A stretch of 64,000 nt of DNA, from the NCBI GenBank assembly GCA_030770545.1, contig CM061100.1, positions 3,355,501 to 3,419,500 on the forward strand. Reading direction: 5' to 3'. Of the stretch, positions 39,501 through 54,500 are shown one piece after another. Source of the stretch: Macropodus opercularis. Lineage: Eukaryota; Chordata; Actinopteri; Anabantiformes; Osphronemidae. Each line of letters opens with the position of its first letter. Position 1 is the first letter of the stretch. The translations under genes were made by a program, and so were the position numbers. The notes beneath the pieces were generated by a model. That model saw nothing but the letters and a program-made list of their open reading frames with translations, made no database searches and was not told the origin of the DNA.

Positions 39501-42500
39501 GGTCCATGGAGACTGTGCGAGTCTTCTGGGAGCTCCCTGAACTGTCAGGACTCAGATGTCTGGCTGCTGAGAGGGATGTAGTGGGAAAACATGTGCTTCA
39601 GACCTTTCAGAGAGTGCAACATCATCTTACACCCCTTTAGTTTCACTTAGTGTCCTTTTGGATCACTGTTGATTTGGAGATTCATTGACATGACTGTAGA
39701 TAATGACATGCTGGTGTACAAATATTGACATCAATCAACGGCAGACTGGGCCTGAGGAGTCTGTCAACAGAAACCCATGACCTGCCAAACCATTAAGCAC
39801 AATAAAGGCAAGCGTGTTGCAAAGCTGTTGATGCTGTTGATGCTGTTGATTAACCATCTCGTTTCTCTTCTCCTGGCTCGTATGCCCACCTGTCACTCAT
39901 CCATACGCTGTGGCAGCAGTCACTGGACGCTCAAGACGCACACACCGTTACAGTAATGTTATCGTACGCCGGTGTGAACCCCTTCGACTATTGAGAGCAC
40001 GGCTTAACTGCAGGGTGTGACAGCAGTGGCGATGACTGGTCTGATTTGGTCCTTTGTGCACCTTCGCTGGTAAATGAGGGCTAAGCTGTATTTAGGGAGG
40101 CAAGACACATAATGGGCAGCATTGTTTTCACTTTGTATTCATGTTGGCCTAATGGCAGATGTCCCTGAGTCTAGTAGGTGACCCATATGTGTACTGGCGT
40201 AGATGCAGTCTCAGCATTTAGCCTTTGTTTAGCCAAACCCTGAGGAAGGGGAGGGAGTCTGTTTTTCTCAATTAACTGGCAGTGACGTATCTTTTCTGCC
40301 ACTGTGGACTCGCAGCCTGTCGCTTCAGGCTGAACTGCCTGGAGTTCGAATGGCCGTAGAAATATAACCTTTTTTTGTTGTGTCTGTGCTTTGCGCCTGT
40401 TGTTTGACAGGCTGGTGTGTGGGCTGGTTAAATATACTAGAGAAACAGCAGGTCTTTGCTCACATGGATGGACAGACAGGTGGTGAGTGGTTCCTGTCTC
40501 CACTGCATCACTTCACACGCATACACACTCTCACAGGCTTCTGCCTTCATCATCCGCCCGAAGGCGACGCCGCGTCTTTCAGTTCAACAATTAGTCAAGA
40601 GTTGTACAACAAGCCCCTACAGCCATGGATTCAGTCAAGCTGCAGAGCCTGGAGCCACATTTCCCACGTTCACTGCCCAGCACAGTGTCCGCACACAAAG
40701 TTGGGGCAACCGGCTTTTAGAGATTGTCTACACATTGATAATCAATCAGTCAGTTTCAAAAAAGTGAGACTGAGAAAGCGTATTTTTAAAATCCACCCAA
40801 CACAGATGTAAGTGGCTCTTGTGTTGCTGGAAACATTTTGCCTAATAACCAAACACACGCAGTCATGATATCGTTTGTGTCCACATCACTCACCTTTGTG
40901 CTGCTTATACTATACCATACTAGTGTGTGCAACCTTATCAGGATGCTACAGACAAACATTAGATGTTAACGTATGATCCCGTCCAGTGATGCAGCCTTGA
41001 GCTTTTGAAACGACCACAGCGATGAATCGGCGCCGCTCACACGCAGACGGTTCTCTGCTCAACTTCTGCATCCTGGCAGAAAACCAAAAAGCAGTCGCAG
41101 GATCTGAGCCGCACATTCAGCTACTACTTGCTATGTGTGGTTCGCCTCAGTTCATCTTTTCCTACTCTGCTCTCACCCCTTTAGTAAAGTTATGTTGTCT
41201 TTCTCGCATCGTTCTCAATTTCAGGTCTGGGTCTGCCTCATAGTTTATTACCCCCCCTTCTGTATAAAGGTGTCAGTTTTGCAAGTTGTGCTTCTCTCCC
41301 TTGGAGCTTTCTTAGCATGAGTAGGCAGATAAACTGGGTCTATTGTATTATGGTATCGTTTGTTGGATAATGATTGAGGAAAGTGCTGCAGGCTTTTGAG
41401 CTGCCAGATAGGCTGCCCTACTTCCAAATGTGATTTTCTGTGTGTATGTGCGCATCCCGTGTCTCTCATCTTGTTCCAGCGCTACATAGAAAGCCTCAAG
41501 GTCTCACTCGTTCCCCCGCTCTTATCGTTCAACCTCTCCACTTCCCTCTTTGTTTCACGACCTCCATCTGGATTTCGTTGCACCTAAACTTATCCTGCCC
41601 TCTCCCTCTCCTGTCTCGGCTCCTCGTAGGCTTAAAAAGCGAAGTAAATCTTTTGGGAATGAAAAGAACAAGTTATTGTTTAATTGCTGCTGGTGTCCTG
41701 GTTTTAGCACCTTTATTAGTCATCATGATATTGTTCTGTTTGTTTGAATTGAATGATGAAACTTGGCCTGGTGCTCACTCTAGGCCTAAAACTGGGATGT
41801 GTTTCAGTGACGGTGTAAAGATTTGAAGCCTTGTCAGTGGGACTGTGTTTTGTGCTTTCGTCTGGTCACGGTTTGTTGCTTCGTTCTCCTATAATGATGG
41901 TAAATGACGTGATGAAACCGCTGAGGATGTTGTTCTCTGCTGTCCAAACCATTCAGATAACGCCATGTCACTCAGATTAACAGCCTCTTCATCTCATAGA
42001 GGACGATGTCCCTGCGCCTCAAATCAGTCCCATCGTTAATGTCCGACACTTAACATACAGAAGTTTTTCAAATCTAAACAAAGAAGCAGATACGTATTTT
42101 CATATCAAAGGGAGCAGAGCTTTGCTGTGTGATTATGTTAAGTCCTGTTTATATAACACGCTGCTCTGCAGCAAAAGTTTGAGAAGCTGTTTTGCCGCTT
42201 TCATTGTTATCTTCACTTGCATCAACCCATCAGGGCAGAAAAACTGAATGGATAATGAGAGGAAACGGCCTGAAAGCTTCTAATCATATGCGCTGGAGCA
42301 TATTTTTGGAGCAGAATCTCAATTTCCCAAACTCTGTAGTTTTTTCATGTTGCCTTGTGCTTCCTTTGAATAATGTGATCCCTGTTGGGTTTCAGTGTAA
42401 TCCGTACCGCTTTCCTCCTCTCTGCCAAAGCCTGAGCTCCTCCGATTCGTTTCTTTTCTTTCTGGGTTCTTGTCTCTGCCTCCCTGCGTTGTCACCTACA

Positions 42501-45500
42501 CCAACTAAACCAAGCGCGTACAGGAGCAGCCTGGCTCGCTTGTTCCAGCTAAAATGCCGAAGTTGAGTCACGGCAAACAGGCTTGTCCTGAAATTCATTA
42601 GAAATAGAAATGTTTTCATTACTCATCCATGTGGGACCAGTCTGTGGGGAACATCACAGAGATCGTGATGCTATTAAACTGCAGACTGCTTCTCTCCAGA
42701 TTATCCTTTGATGATACACTCAGTTTATTTCAGCCGTTTGATTTTAATCAGCTGTGGTGTAATCACTGCGCCTCAGTGAGGACCACCAACTGGAAAGGCT
42801 AAATTAGCTGCTTGATATGTTCAATTAAATGAATGCAGGCTGCATCTATTCCACTCGATACCCTCAGATGTGTTTTCTCTTGGATGTAAATGCATATTTG
42901 TGTTAATAAGCATAAGGAAGCGGTTGTGGGCCGCGGGAGGGGCTGCGCATGTATAGACGGCAGTAAGTAGATTAGAGCTGACTGTCATCAGTCCCAACCC
43001 TCCGCTTTCAGACGACCTTACCGGTGCGTGGCCCTCCCACAGACCCGATTTAACCTACTCACGGATGGGATGAATGAAAGCTCTCATAATTCACAAAGCC
43101 TCCGCCAAGGGCTTGTTTGAGCTCTGTTTACATGTGAGGCCACAGATGGTGGCCCTGATTCACACTCCGAGTTGGCCCCTCCAGATCAGGGTTAAGATGT
43201 TGAATTGTGAGGCCTCTTCCTTATTTGGTTCCCTCCTCTCCTGTTCTCTCAGGTACCTTCCTTTTAGAGTTGTGCACTTATTAATGCTTGCTAGATAAAT
43301 GAATCTAGGTGAGTTGTGGACATGTTGAGTTAAAGTCTGCAGCATAAACCCTTTAACTGGGCTTCTTCAACTGTGGTGTAAGTGGATCTGTGCTGTGGAT
43401 TTTGGGGTCTGAGACTGTTCGTCTCTTTAATCCTATTACTCTGACGGGCGCTGAGTTTGATTGTGTGCTGGACATCTCTGTATCACTGTGTTAACTTCTT
43501 GCCAAACAGATGTACAGTAGCAGAACCGACCTAAAAGATCTGTGTCCAGAAAGCACACCTGCTCGATTCTTTGTGAAACATGTTGAAGCCCATCAGTGTT
43601 TTTGTCTGCAACACAGGTGGGATTAGTCAAATAAAATTATTCATCTCCATGACATCACTTTGGGTTTTTGTAAGTTGCGAAATAATAAGTTCACCTCCAG
43701 TGCACCTTCTGTCCGTACAGCAAGTGTTTGGTATGCTCAGGTTTCTGCTTTGTTTTCTCTCCATGTCCCGTGTGACTAAGTCTGAGTAGCTGCTGTCAGG
43801 GCTCTGGGACCTGCTCTCCTTTCACTGAGCCTGTCAGCAAGCCACTCGGGCGTAGATCCATCCTCACTGCCAGGACGCAGACACTCGAGCAGAGGCTGCC
43901 TGGGCCTGCACCAGAGCCTGGCTGCTGCCTCTTCGTATCCAAAGTTGCCTCATCCGGTACCTTGTTCGCATCACGGCTTTCATCCACGGCAGCTTTTATT
44001 CCTGACCTTGTTACTTCCATTTTTTATGGAAGGACATTATAATAAATCTAGATGGTCAGCTGTTATGGCACAGACTGCACAAACATAAAGTCCCCTCCGT
44101 TTCTGATCTAGGCCAAGGTCATCGTCCGTGGAGACTGTGGACGTAATTGCTTCCTCATACTTGTTCCTGCTGACTAATGATGGGATGTGCCAGCTCACTC
44201 TGCAGGTTTGGGCTTTTCCAGCCGCGGGAGACGGTCCATCCTTCCTATTTGGCCGTGAAGCTGCACATGCAGTAGGACACATAGTAAATAAACGAACTGG
44301 TAATTTGTATTCCCTGCTGTTATTTCCAAAGGAAGCCTTCGAGTCTTCTTTTCACGTTATATGTTGGGCAGTTGTGTTTCTCAGCTCAGTCCTTCTCCCA
44401 ACAGTCATCTCTTTGTACACAAGTGGGGAAAAAAGCTGTGAAAGTCCTTGGAAGTCCTCAAATCCGGGGAATTGTAATGAAGCAGTTGCTAGGTTGCAAT
44501 CTATAGGGCCTTTTGTGCTCTCCTGTGTGGATTCAGTGGTACTACGGGGAGCATCAGTGACCCACAATGCACCCCGCATTCCACTGCCTTTCAAGACTGC
44601 TGAAGAGTGGGGCGGGGTGTCCGTGCGGTCGCATTCTGTGATGTGGCTTGCAAAGGCAAATTCATGCTCGTCTGCTCACACGAAAAAATACACACGAACA
44701 GCAAGCAGAAGCATTGTACTATTTTCAAAACTTCACTAAAAATCAACCAGACTTTCAAGCTCGTACCAAATAGCATCACAAAAACACACACTGTAGGATG
44801 CAGTGACATTTCGAGTCTTTATTTCATAGTAGTAATTAACAAAAGATGCCCCTCAACCCAAAAGATGTCCCACCCTGAGCCCGGTTCTGTTGGAGGTTTG
44901 TTCCTTCAAAGGGAGCTGATAGCTGGTACCTAGTGAGATTAGTTTGGTGAGATGACACTTGTTGTGAATTTGAAGTTAGTCAACACCAGAAGAGCTTTTG
45001 CTTTATCTGGTTTGATCTTGTTACAAGCTTATCTTTGGGTTATCGAATATTCTTCCAAGAGCCATTTCCCCTGCTTTATTCCACGCACACGGCAACGGCC
45101 ATCAGACACTTCGTCTGTGAAGACCGATGCATCCGACGGCACAGCTTACACACATCCAGCCTGAGAGGCTGAGAATAAATGCTCTCACTCTGCAAAACGC
45201 TTTGCAGGCAGGCTGATAAGGTTTTTAGACAAATCTTTCAAAAGCCCATGTTCTTTGCATGCTGTTCAACCCATGTATTAGTCATATGCTTATATTTCAT
45301 GCATTATTCCTACAGTCTCTCTTCCTAAATATTTCAAACCAAAATTTCTGAATTTGAATTTGCTCGTCTTACTCGAAATATTTTAATGCTGTGTTCAAAG
45401 GTTTTCTCCTGATGTTCTGAGCTTTAGGAGAACTTGTGTTGTGAAATTTAGATTTATTCTGCTTGTGATAGCAGAAAAACCACAACAATGCAAGTACATT

Positions 45501-48500
45501 AAACAACTGAATAATTCAAAGCACTTTGCACTTAAGCAAGGATGAAAATTTCATACTTGATAAGTTGTAAAATCCCACTTTGCTTCCTCAGAATGTCGGC
45601 GTAAATTGTGAATTATGAAGGAGCTGTGTGTGTGTAAATGTTCGACACGGCCGCAGCTCATTTCAGGTGTGTGTGGACATGTGAAGGTCGTCTGCGTCTG
45701 TCTGTGGGGTTCTCTCTGCTCACCCATCAGTGTGTTTTATGGAGCTTTATGGACGTTGTTTTAATGTTGACACTGGTTTCACAAACCGGTTTAATGGTTT
45801 AATTGGTCAGGGCTGCATCTAGTTATTTTTAGTTTAGTGAGCCCATATCCGCCAGGAACGTCAGATGCCCGTGAAGCATTACTCTGTCACCTCAAGGGGC
45901 GATTTGCCTCATCTCATGGTCCCCAGATTGGGAAATTGCACTGGTTTCATACTGCTTTTGAAATTGCAAAACCCATCTGGTTTTGGTTTCGCACTTGAGC
46001 GCTTTTCTTTCATCTCATACTCATATTCACTTTGCAGCGCGCTCATTTGCTTGCTGTTGCCTCCCTGCCGGTCCTGGTGGTGTGTTTCCTCCTTTCTCTG
46101 AACCTATTCTCTGTTTAATCAGCTCTCTCAGGACTTGGTTCTGTATAATTAGAGGCCGAACCCTTAATCACCATGGACCCGGGGCAGGGAGAGCACAGCA
46201 CTTCAAATAGGCACAAGCAGGAAATTAGCATGGACCAAAGTATGAAAATATAGAAGTGAATGTGACAGACATTACCTTAGCGTCAGTCTGGACGGGCACA
46301 CAGACCTTTGCTCAGTCTAATATGACAAGCCGAATATAAGACGACCTATCTTAAGATCTTTCTGGTAGGTCTTGTTCACCGTGCTCAGATAACTCAGAGT
46401 TGTGTCGCTGGATTAAAAGGTCAGCGTTTGCGGGAGGTCCTTACATAACTTCTGTGTCTTCACCTCCTTTTCTTCTATCTCCTCTTATCTTCTCAGCTCG
46501 CCTCACATCTCTGTTCTTCTATTTTTCAGACTTATCCCTGTCTCGTCTCCACGCTGGCATTTATTTTGTGCTTAAAATTTTAATTCTCTTCCTGTCTTCC
46601 TTTACTTATTCATCTGGACGGAAGCCATTCATCTTTGCTGTATTAACATTTAGCAGTGTGTGGTAAACAGATTATTGGGCTTTGATTATTTATATAAATG
46701 CTTTTTATTTCATTAGTTTAAGCTTAGTTTAAGCTTTGCTGTGAGGAGGTTCAGGTTTTTTATACACACGTGGTTAGGAAGATGGACGGATGGATATTTT
46801 CCTTACAGTTGGTAGAGACCAAAACAGCTGAATATTAACTGGTCGCACACAGCGTGAAACCGGATTTATTCAGTTTGTTCAAAAAGGCCAACACCTGCGT
46901 TTTGTATTGACGGCTGCGGCCTGACGGTCGACTGTCGGCCCCGATAGCTGCTGCTCAAAAGAGCTGAACCCCGCTTCACGTTTTAATGTGACAGTGATTG
47001 GACTCGACAGCGCAGACTTGCTTAGTTCCTCCGCACAGAGCCTGGCCAGCTGATGGGGTGGAAACACGTTAGTCACTCAGTGCACACACAGCTGTTGTGT
47101 ACCACTCAGCAAACAGAGACAAGCTCAGACCCTGGGCTTTTTACTTGTTTAATTTAGCTGGTGTAATTTCTGTTTTCGGTCCCTGGGATGTGATTCAGCT
47201 GTAAGTGACCACATCGTCATTTCTGCTCTCTTTCACTTTGTTACTGGACACTTACAGCACCGGTCACGTGACATTTACTAAATATCTCAGAGAATTGATG
47301 AGGTCAAACTCAATGTTTTCCATTATTTCATAAACCAAAACTAAGAATACTACTGATCTGTGAATTTTGCCATATTGGCTATGTGGATAATTTCGTTCAA
47401 GCTGTTCGTTATCTAATTGTACCAGCCCTTTTGTAATTATTTTTAGTTGGCTCAAATGCAAATATTCAGCAGACTTTATCAGAGCTCTCATTGTGAGCTG
47501 CCAAGCTATTAAAGATGCAGATATATTGAAATGCACTGCAGATCAGGTTTCAGTGCTGACAGATTGTTCCCACTTATGCCCTTAGTCCTGTCAGCGCGCC
47601 CAGTGCAGCAGGACACGCGCGAGGTCCACGAGTCACGTGTGTGGGTGCGTGTTTCTGCGGTGTGGCCGTGCGTCAGAACACGTACTGTTCTGCGTCATCT
47701 CCAACCAAACATATGAGGCAACACCTTATTGCATTTTAAAAGCTTTTTTTCCATCTACTTTTCTAGTATGAATTCAAGGCCAAGAACATCAAGAAGAAGA
47801 AGGTCAGCATTGTTGTGTCTGTGGACGGCGTGAAGGTGATGCTGAGGAAGAAACAGAAGGTGTGACGCTAATAAAAATCTCTTCATTCGTTTCCACTGGA
47901 TTTAGTGCATAAACATAATTTCAGCTGTGAATAACAAATAATGTTTTATTATAATTTCACACACAGAGAAAAGAATGGACCTGGGATGAAAACAAGATGT
48001 TAATCATGCACGACCCAATATACAGGTGAGTCGCTCCTGAAGTAGTAAATGTTTATATTTAAAACTTTGCCCTTTGTATGCGGCATGTTTGTCTTCACTT
48101 TAACTTGCCTGAACAATCCAGGTAAGTGAAAGAATCTCCATGGAAATTCTGCTGCAGGACTTTGTGGCAGGTTGGTTCTGTTACCTGGTGCAAGGTTGTT
48201 AAATTGCACCGGTGCAGGACTCTCCAGTGTTCTCTGCTGTAGAGAAGCACAGGATGTGACTGTGTGTGTGTTATACGATAAACGCACTTACACTTATAAC
48301 ACAGCATTAATAAATAATGCACAGCGTGTAGTTGGTGGAGCGTATAATTTAAAATACCGTATCCCCATATGTTACCCAAAAAACGCATTAGCGCCTCCAC
48401 ATCCCATCACCTGGCCCGTTAGCGTAGTCGCGGTGAAGTCAACCGGATGTCAACGGACACCAGTCAGTCAGTCAGTCAGTAAACCAAGTCGCAGCAATTC

Positions 48501-51500
48501 AGGCGTAAAAATGTCAACACCTGTCATTCGCTGAGGAAGAGCAGGGGAAAAATGTATAATAATTCAATTAAAGAGATGGTTTGGGCTGTTTGCAATCAAG
48601 CACATAGCTCACAAGGCAACGTCTTGAGGAAAATCTCAGAAATAGTTCTCAAAGTACAGGGCAGCCACTCAGTGAATTACCACTAAACTGCTAACGTCCA
48701 TTTTGTCTGCACATTTTAGTGTGCGAGTGTGTGTCTGTAAATTATGTATACATCTGTGGGAGGATCCCGTTTGGCAAAGCCACACCTCGTCAAGGGTGTA
48801 TTTAATCAAGCTGTGTGCAGTGGGCTTATTTCTGCACCCTCTGAGAAGTAGAGGGACATCATTTGTTTGGTTCCCCGTGGAGTCGTTTTATAGCGGTGGA
48901 TGGAGGAGGACACGCAGGTCAGACCTCAGTGCTGCCAATTCACTGCAGACTGTGTGGATGCGGGTTTGCTTGCAGCCAGGGAATCAGACAAGATGGCATA
49001 GTTGAGCAGGACTAGACATGCATACACAGAAGTAGGGAATCTGAATAAAGATTTATATTGTAAATATTCCCATTATTTTTGTTTGTATCAGCATTAGATC
49101 ATCCCATCGCTTTGTCATTGGGCAACAACCTGATGAATCATGTAGTTTAACATTTAAAGGGTGAACTTTTATCTGTGTTTAACATTCCAGGATTTTCTAC
49201 GTGTCTCATGACTCCCAGGACTTGAAGATCTTCAGCTACATTGCAAGAGACGGCTCCACTAATTCCTTCAGGTGTAACGTCTTCAAATCAAAGAAGAAGG
49301 TACAGAACAAAGCAGATGGGACGAGGGGAGACGCGTCGATCTGGTCTTTCCTTTGTCTGCTGTGACTGGGACTTGTATTCAGTTTTCTGCACTCTTATCG
49401 TCAGCAGCAATTAATTTCCTGATTTTTGTCAACGTGGTTAATCAAGTTCGGTTTCAAATTTGATCTTGCCTTCAATTTCCTCCTTAGCCCCTTACGTAGC
49501 CTGCAGTCACTACAGAACAGATGCACACAACTACTGTACACGTTCCAAACAATGGTTTTATCGCTCTCCCATAGACTTACTACAGACTCGTACATACGGT
49601 ACTAGAAACACGGATAATTGGCCTGTTAGTGAAAACCTCTGCTCCAGACGATGGCTTTTTGACCCCTACCCCTCTTCCCCTGTCAGACGCAGGCCATGCG
49701 TATCGTGCGGACGGTAGGACAGGCCTTTGAGGTGTGCCATAAGCTCAGCCTGCAGCATGCGGAGCAGGAGGCCGACGGACGAGCGGATGGAGAGAGTGAC
49801 AAGTCCACGGAGGAACCCAGCAGTAATGGTGAGGAGGGTTTACTGGTGTCTCCATTCAAACACACATTTCAGATTCTGGTCTGCATGTGATGCCCTTTGT
49901 ACGTATTTCAGGTTGTAAACCGCCAGGAACAGATGGAGGAGATGAGGCTGAGGAGGGCAAACGCGGACGAGCAGAAGACCCTTCAACCGGTGCTTCGCTG
50001 TGTGAAAAGGCCGTCGGTGAAATTCTGCAGAGTCTGGCTGAGCTGAACATGGTCAAACCCGGACAAACCATCATAGTAAGATACTGAAGCACACACACAG
50101 TGACTAACACGCTGAGGGCTGTCCAGGAGTTCTGGAGGAGTAGCAACCACCAGATGATGAGGCAATATTTGAATACAAGCAAGAAGGAGGACAATTTACT
50201 TACTTCCCGTGCTAGAGATAAAAATCATTCACCCTTCAAGTATCGCATCCTCCACTGTGGGAGTGTGGTCAAACTGAAATGAACCTCACCACAGTGATAT
50301 TACGTTTTATTTCCCCAGTGGTTGTAGTGAAGGTTCCCACATTGGCCACAGGACTAAAATAGCAACAGCCACATCCACATTTTTATGATTACACATATCT
50401 TTGTCTCCGTCTGTGTAGCTGCACCACAGAGGCTCTGCTCTCTTGATCCAATACTTTGGCGTTAGTGGTGTTTTGATGCTGTTATCTGGGTGTAGCGGCA
50501 CCAAATCAACTAGGGAAGCATCGTGTTAGACGGCAGCTCTCTCTGAGTAATCACAGTGAGGTGAAAACACAACGTCCTGCTCCGCTGTGGTTAGTGTTTG
50601 GATCCTACAGGACAATAAGGAACTGAATTATCCCGCACTAAAATTGTGAGAGTGACAGGTTCAAAGGATGCAAACGTGAAAGCCTCAGTGTGTCGTGATG
50701 TGTTCCTTTGGATTTGTCACCACAGCAAGTGTGTTAGACACAGCTGTTACCATGCTGCTAAGAGAGAGAGAGGGTGACGTTGGAGCGGGGAACCTGGAAA
50801 TGTGTGCTGGCTGAGAAAGAGGGACACCTAATCCCAAAAACCCACTCTGTTCCCTTTGATATCCGAGAAACACCAACCTAATCCCGTGAGGGGTTCACGA
50901 GCATCTGCTCTAAGGAGATAAGCAAAAGGAGTGAGAGAGTCGGAAAGAGAGTCGGAAAGAAGGAGATAAAGGAAGGAATAATGAAATATCAGGGCAGCAG
51001 CAAGGGAGACTGGGTAGGAGATACGCACTACGTTGAATGCTTTACACATTCAAATCATCATGTTTGCAAATCATCTGAAACACCGAGACTGTCTGATGCT
51101 GAACAATAGCTTTGGAGAATTTTATCTGCTCATTAGACTAATTTTGGAGAAATGTCCATGACAAATACTTGTCGGCCGGAGGCCACATTTTGAAGTTACC
51201 TGTTTTATCTTTTCTTAATTTCTGTTTCTCAAATTGACATAAAATCACAGTGTTGTTGAATTACACGAGCGAACAGCTGCACGTGAATGTAAATTGCCGA
51301 CAGGTGTGAATGTGAGTGAATTATTGGGTTTAGGGCACTTTGATGTACCCTGCTACTCGTTAGGTTTATGGATGGATACACGAACACTTTAAATAAAACA
51401 TTTCCTGCATATGCATATGTCTACAACTTTGTGTATTTACAAATGCATTGTGTTACATGCTAAACACACCACATTCAGTGTTTAGATGCCAGAAACTGAG

Positions 51501-54500
51501 CCATTCTAAAACAGAATGTAACTTTTTTTAATACTAAGCACATCACATTGCTTTTTCATCATCAGCGCCTCTATTATCATCCGGTGAGCAATTCTTCCCC
51601 CTAGTGGCGGTTTAGAGGACTTACACCCACAGTGTGCGACGTTATTTTGGATGACAGCAAGAACAGTGTCAGACTTTTAAAAGCTGTCTCTTTGAAGCCT
51701 ACACACACACACACACAGCTCACAAAGTAGACCCTGAAATGAACGTTTTCTCCCAGTGCTGTGGATCACAGTCCTGATCGCAGTCCTGGCTCGGTCACAG
51801 CAGCTTTCAGCTTGAGTCCAGTATGTTTGCACTGTCTCTCTGTTTCTTCCATTAGGACCTGAATCAGAGGTCTCTCTTCACTGTGACGTCCCACGGTATT
51901 ACTCCCAGCAGCCCTTGCTCTTCGGCTCTGACCCCGCTGGCATCGCAGCACTACCTGCAGCTCCTGCAGCAGCAGCTGCAGCAACAGCAGCAGCACACAC
52001 AGGTGGCCATCGCACAGGTAACAAGCAGACAGACATTATGAGCCCGAGTCAAACTAAAATAAAGCAACTGAACGATATTCAATGTAAGGAACCATCCTTA
52101 TGTTTGGTGCATTTAAGGACAGTGTTGAGTGTAGGTCATCTAACGATCAGAGCCAAAAAGGCTGTACCTAAAATATGACCCTCGCCCTCCAAACAAGCAT
52201 AAACATTAACAGGTGATAAATAGTATCATAATTAAAATGACGAGCAGGGATGGCTGTTCAGCTCTGTTTTATGTTAGCAACAGGATTTCAGGTTGATGCG
52301 CAACCACAAGAGGGCAGCACAAGCACAGCAATAGAAATTCTGTGTAACCACGCCAAGAAATATTATGATAGTAAGAGATTAATGAAGCCTCCATTTGACA
52401 CACTGTCTAAAACTCAAATACGACTTTTATTTTGTGATTCATTGATCTGACGAACAGCTTACTTCGCAATAATGAACCTGCTCTCTGTCTCAGCTTTGTT
52501 CTCTCTTGGTAACTTAGACGTAGCTAGTTGACAAAGAGCAGAAATCAAAACGTACACTTTTAAAGAAACGTCCATTTATGTTTGGCTGGAAGGTTCAGTC
52601 TGACCTTGTGATACACACCTTGCTCTTCATTCCCACTGCAGGTGCAGCTGTTGAAGGATCAGATGGCAGCAGAGGCTGCCGCTCGTATGGAGGCTCAAGC
52701 CCGCGTCCACCAGCTGCTGCTTCAGAACAGGGACTTGCTGCAGCACCTGGCTCTGCTTGTGCAGCAGCTGAAAGAGCTGGAAGCTCGTTCCCCAAAAACA
52801 ACACAGGCAGAGCAACCACAACAGGAACTTCAAGCTAACGGACACAGTAAGTGACTCAGGGGATGACAGCACAATCCCTCAGACAAACTCATCAGGTCAA
52901 CTTCCCTCTATGCTGTCATTGTCATCGCTCACTTCCCTGGTGACATGCGGATGCCGCTGACAGTCAGGTCTAGCCTCACTGGGTTTCTGCCTGCAAACAT
53001 TGTCAGCTACGTTTGCTGGGACGGAAGCACAGCTGCTGAGGAATGAATCTTGATTTAAATTTGCACCGTTTGATCATTAACCAAAATAGTAAAAATGTAA
53101 TGATGTAAAGTTGTTGGGATAATAAACCTTATAATTTAAATGAGCCCTTCATCAAGCTCACACTGTTACACACAAAGCTCTGATTACAATCTGTTCTGCT
53201 TTGATCTTAATTAACTAATTAATCAAGTTGAAAATCTTTCTAATGTGCAGTGGAGAATAACATAATAGTCAGCGGAAACAAAAATCCCCAACTCACACAG
53301 GACTTTCGCCCTCTGTGTTTCCTGCTCCAGACGGTCAGTTGTGTAGCCCAGTTTCTACGTCAGCGAAGTCTCTGTCTCTGAATCTGAAGAATCGCTACAG
53401 CCAGGCCTTGGAGCAGCTCATCACCTCCACGTCTGTGTGGCCGAGCCAAACCTCCCCCCTCTCCCCCTCCCAGCTGGACTGTGCCGAGTCCTACCTCAAC
53501 CTGCTCAACCTGGAGAACAGCAGCAAACCAGCAGCGCCAGTCAACGGGGACCTGGACCTGTTCAGCCAAGCTCACGGGACGGCAGGAAACGCAGAGAACG
53601 CCTGCAACGAGATCGTCCCATTCACACTGAGAAACTCTGCCAACATGGATGAGAAGTAAGACGCACACTGAGAAACAAAAGGGAAGTTCACTGGCGGCTT
53701 GAAGTATAGTATCAGCACACGAACCATGAACAAAAACGTTTAATATTTTAAACACCCAGTTTGGTCTGTGTATTCACAAGGCAAAGCTCACTTTAATAAT
53801 ATAATATACTGTATATGTGCCTGATGACAGAAGGGATGAAGTTAGTTCTTCTATAGGTCTTCATGCATCTGCCCCTTTATTCGCATAGAAACAAAACAAA
53901 ACACAGGTGGATGCGGCATTGCCCACGTTTTAAGCCGCTCAAGGGCAAACTGAGTATTTCCCAACATGTCGAACTATTCCTTTAATGTGCAAACACATCC
54001 TTAATGTGGCGCCAGTCAGTTTGGGTTTGAGGTTACCAGGCTACACGGTGACACACAGTCTGTCGCTTTTAGTGTTATTAGTGGAGAACAGCTCAGCTCA
54101 GCAGAATCAGCCTCCAGCTAATGAAATTGCGACTGTAATCAGGGGATTACAGAACACGGGGAGAAAAAGGCTCGAGGTCAGACAAACAAAGAAGGCGTCT
54201 GGGTTCAAGATAGAAGGTTGGAGTCATGTGAGAGAAGTCCATCGACTAAACACATCTCGGTGTTTCCCAGATTCTTCCTCTATTGCAATAAGCTTGTCAA
54301 ACAGAGACAGTTAAAACAGTAAATGGAGTAAATTACGAAGGAAACTTTGCTTTCCAGGGATGTTTGAGGCTCCGTTTCTGGCCCTTCGTCGGGTGGAGTT
54401 CTTTCCCTACTGTACTTAATGGCTGAACACTCAGGCATGCAGCACAGTCCACACACAAAGCCTGTACAGTATGGAGCCACAGCGTGTAATTAGTTGTAAT

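Larger units (their letters stand above)
37539..47766 (+). other. nos1ap-like intron 2 (10.2 kb)
   Basis: Splits the PTB-domain coding sequence between MRRIR and YEFKAKNIKKKK and is by far the longest intron in the window. I found no supported exon. Contents visible: CA tracts, an alternating purine-pyrimidine tract at 38838-38887, a 9-base triplication at 39824-39850 and several long but unrecognised open frames (such as 44128-44739 on +, 38360-38893 on -). Long early introns often hold enhancers, but none can be shown here. Confidence 0.75.

Noticed and set aside
44128..44739. 203-codon + strand open frame in nos1ap-like intron 2
   Set aside because: Starts at a GTG, has no recognisable domain or splice context, and overlaps other frames of similar quality on both strands.
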